From: Varibaculum cambriense
GTDB taxonomy: Bacteria > Actinomycetota > Actinomycetes > Actinomycetales > Actinomycetaceae
NCBI RefSeq assembly: GCF_022133705.1
Contig: NZ_JAKNHJ010000004.1
Coordinates: 62,001 to 126,000, forward strand
Direction: 5' to 3'
Length of the DNA stretch: 64,000 nucleotides
Both the position numbers and the translations under genes were made by a program. Under the pieces are notes generated by a model that was not told where the DNA came from, searched no databases, and saw nothing but the letters and a program-made list of their open reading frames with translations. Within the stretch, counting starts at the first letter, position 1, and each line of letters starts with the position of its first letter. Shown here piece by piece: positions 62,193 through 64,000 of this stretch.

Positions 62193-64000
62193 GTGAGCGA
62201 AAAGTCGAATGAACCCCGTCAGCCTGATCTGTTTTCTGCAGCCATGCCTGCAGCGGATGCCCTCGACCAGCCAGACCTGAAAGAAAAACGGGCAAGCTCG
62301 CCCTCGAAAACTGTAACTGCCCGTCCGCCACGGAAAAAAGCGGCGCCTTCCTCCCCCGAACCGGTAGCGGAAAAAATTACTCATATTGATGTTTCCGAGG
62401 AGATGCGCACCTCCTTCTTGGAGTACGCCTATTCGGTGATTTATGCACGCGCCCTGCCCGATGCTCGGGACGGTTTGAAGCCGGTGCAGCGGCGCATCGT
62501 TTATATGATGAGCGAAATGGGGCTGTGGCCTAATAAGGGGCACGTAAAAAGCTCGCGCGTAGTGGGCGAAGTTATGGGTAAGCTCCACCCTCACGGTGAC
62601 AGCGCTATCTATGACGCGATTGTGCGCCTAGCACAAGACTTTAACCTGCGGATGCCCCTGGTGGATGGGCATGGGAACTTCGGTTCACTAGATGACGGTC
62701 CGGCGGCGGCGCGCTATACGGAAGTTCGAATGGCACCTACCGCGCAAGATATGGTGTCTAATCTCGATGAGGATGTCGTAGATTTTGTTCCCAACTACGA
62801 TAACCAGTTCCTGCAACCAGCAGTATTGCCCGCAGCATTCCCGAATCTGTTAGTTAATGGGGCTAACGGGATTGCCGTGGGTATGGCCACCTATATCGCC
62901 CCCCACAACCTGGGGGAAACCGTGGCCGGCGCGATTCATCTGCTAGAGAACCCGCAGGCTAGCACCGAAGATTTAATGCGTTTTATTCCCGGCCCCGATC
63001 TGCCAGGCGGGGGCATTATTGTGGGGCTGGATGGCATTCGCCAAGCCTATGAGACCGGAAGGGGCATTTTCCGTACTCGCGCCAAGACCTCGATTGAGCG
63101 GGTTAGCGCCCGGAAGATGGGGATTGTGGTCACCGAGCTGCCCTATATGGTCGGCCCGGAAAAAGTGATTGAAAAAATCAAGGATGGGGTGCAAAAAGGC
63201 CGGTTAAAGGGTATTTCCGCGGTTACTAACTTAACTGACCGCGAACATGATCTGCGCCTAGTTATCGAGGTGAAATCCGGGTTTAACCCGGAGGCAGTGC
63301 GCGCTTCCCTGTTCAAGCACACTCCCATGGAAGATTCTTTCGGGATTAACGCGGTGGCTCTGGTCGATGGCCAGCCCCGCACTCTGGGTCTAAAAGAAAT
63401 GCTGCAGGTGTTCCTAGATCACCGCATGGAGATCGTGATGCGCCGCAGCCAGTATCGTCTGCGTAAACGGCAAGAACGGCTGCATTTGGTACGTGGCTTG
63501 CTGATCGCAGTCCTCGATATCGATGATGTTATTCAGATTATTCGCGCCTCCGAGGACTCCGCCCAGGCAAAAACGCGATTAATGGAGGCTTTTGACTTAG
63601 ATGAAGTGCAGGCCGAACACATCCTGTCCCTGCAACTACGCAGGTTAACAAAGTTTTCTCGTCTGGAATTAGAGGCAGAGCGTGACCGCTTAACCGCAGA
63701 AATTGCCGAATTGGAAGCCCTGATTGCTTCGCGGGAAAAACGCCAAGAACTGGTGGCCAGCGAGCTGCGGGAAGTAGCCCAAAAACGTTCTGATCCCCGG
63801 CGGACAGTGCTGTTGGAAGAAGAGGGCGCTGCCCAGTTAACTGCCGATCAGGACACCCCCTTGGAGATCCCGGATGAGCCGGCAACCGTAGTTTTAGGGG
63901 CAGGCGGCCTGGTGGCACGCTTCCCCGGGCATGAAGCTTTATCTGCTGAGGCAGGGCGCGAACCTTGGGATACCATTATTTCCACTGCCCTTACCACGGC
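62193..64000 (+). CDS. Type IIA topoisomerase subunit A (ParC-like), partial at the right edge
   Basis: 602 codons are visible from GTG 62193 to the window edge, with an ATG 17 codons further on as the alternative start. A basic tail of about 65 residues precedes the core. Core motifs: [31 protein letters not shown] (quinolone region, with Ser and Asp at the usual positions), [17 protein letters not shown] with the catalytic Tyr, then a coiled coil. Compared with GyrA the [11 protein letters not shown] context and the N-terminal tail look like the actinobacterial ParC-type; no partner parE/gyrB gene is in the window to decide it. Confidence 0.88.
   Translation, partial: MSEKSNEPRQPDLFSAAMPAADALDQPDLKEKRASSPSKTVTARPPRKKAAPSSPEPVAEKITHIDVSEEMRTSFLEYAYSVIYARALPDARDGLKPVQRRIVYMMSEMGLWPNKGHVKSSRVVGEVMGKLHPHGDSAIYDAIVRLAQDFNLRMPLVDGHGNFGSLDDGPAAARYTEVRMAPTAQDMVSNLDEDVVDFVPNYDNQFLQPAVLPAAFPNLLVNGANGIAVGMATYIAPHNLGETVAGAIHLLENPQASTEDLMRFIPGPDLPGGGIIVGLDGIRQAYETGRGIFRTRAKTSIERVSARKMGIVVTELPYMVGPEKVIEKIKDGVQKGRLKGISAVTNLTDREHDLRLVIEVKSGFNPEAVRASLFKHTPMEDSFGINAVALVDGQPRTLGLKEMLQVFLDHRMEIVMRRSQYRLRKRQERLHLVRGLLIAVLDIDDVIQIIRASEDSAQAKTRLMEAFDLDEVQAEHILSLQLRRLTKFSRLELEAERDRLTAEIAELEALIASREKRQELVASELREVAQKRSDPRRTVLLEEEGAAQLTADQDTPLEIPDEPATVVLGAGGLVARFPGHEALSAEAGREPWDTIISTALTT

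Noticed and set aside
62193-62243. Leaderless promoter for the topoisomerase gene
   Set aside because: No TANNNT hexamer sits 5-8 nt before the GTG, so the case is not included in the leaderless set.
1-64000. tRNA or rRNA genes
   Set aside because: The gaps between genes were scanned by eye for cloverleaf ends and anticodon arms and none was convincing; a covariance-model search was not possible here.

Overview
This window is chromosomal DNA of an actinomycete. The evidence is family content and gene order: glnA2-glnE; a Suf operon led by SufR; the block TPR/HAD phosphatase - tlyA - nadK - recN - steA - mctB - murJ - Nudix; the block trmA-like - APC permease - ceoB - ceoC - DUF3159 - OB-fold - DUF3710 - DUF4193 - sepH; and a Corynebacterium-type glgA with divergent glgC. 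Both blocks parallel the Mycobacterium Rv1691-Rv1700 and Rv2689c-Rv2699c orders from memory. Base composition judged by eye is only moderately GC-rich, and an arginine deiminase pair plus a Zn-uptake/histidine-triad operon point to a host-associated Actinomycetaceae member (for example Varibaculum- or Mobiluncus-like). The genus is an inference.

Layout. 1-9.2 kb: nitrogen (glnE partial, glnA2), glycogen (glgA/glgC), a SixA-type phosphatase and ABC ATPases. 9.3-12.1 kb: an unrecognised gene and accessory genes (RhuM, a TfoX C-terminal domain protein, MarR). 12.3-16.6 kb: a SorC-type regulator, a HAD-IIA phosphatase and arcB/arcA. 16.7-23.5 kb: the complete sufR-B-D-ferredoxin-C-S-U-T operon. 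23.6-35.3 kb: the cell-envelope, DNA-repair and NAD block, opened by an unusual fusion of an RG-rich region, TPRs and a HAD phosphatase. 35.5-44.4 kb: a glycerol-3-phosphate dehydrogenase with a second SorC regulator, dxs, a ClC transporter and aconitase. 44.7-48.5 kb: a znuA-C-B operon ending in a five-triad histidine protein, under a promoter that carries a Zur-like box. 48.6-52.2 kb: an AT-rich accessory island with four 23-bp direct repeats, an orphan antitoxin, a ParE/DinJ toxin-antitoxin pair, a 3' remnant of an rRNA methyltransferase gene, an AlkD-like gene and a LOG-family gene whose frame is broken exactly at an A_AAA_AAG heptamer. 52.2-64 kb: the core trmA-like/APC/ceoBC/DUF/sepH block, an alkaline-phosphatase-superfamily protein and a partial type II topoisomerase A subunit.

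Expression signals. Nine genes have a TANNNT hexamer placed exactly 6 nt before the start codon and a tenth has 7 nt, with no Shine-Dalgarno sequence. This is the geometry of leaderless transcripts. Genes inside operons mostly overlap by 1-8 bp or have clear Shine-Dalgarno sequences.

Most noteworthy: the LOG frameshift at a canonical slippery site, the methyltransferase 3'-end duplication that may mark a mobile-element boundary, the 23-bp repeat array beside the Zn operon, the 18-bp inverted repeat with a 114-nt interior between clc and acnA, the RG-TPR-HAD fusion, and the divergent MraY/WecA-like protein in the murJ operon. No tRNA, rRNA, CRISPR array or intact transposase was seen.
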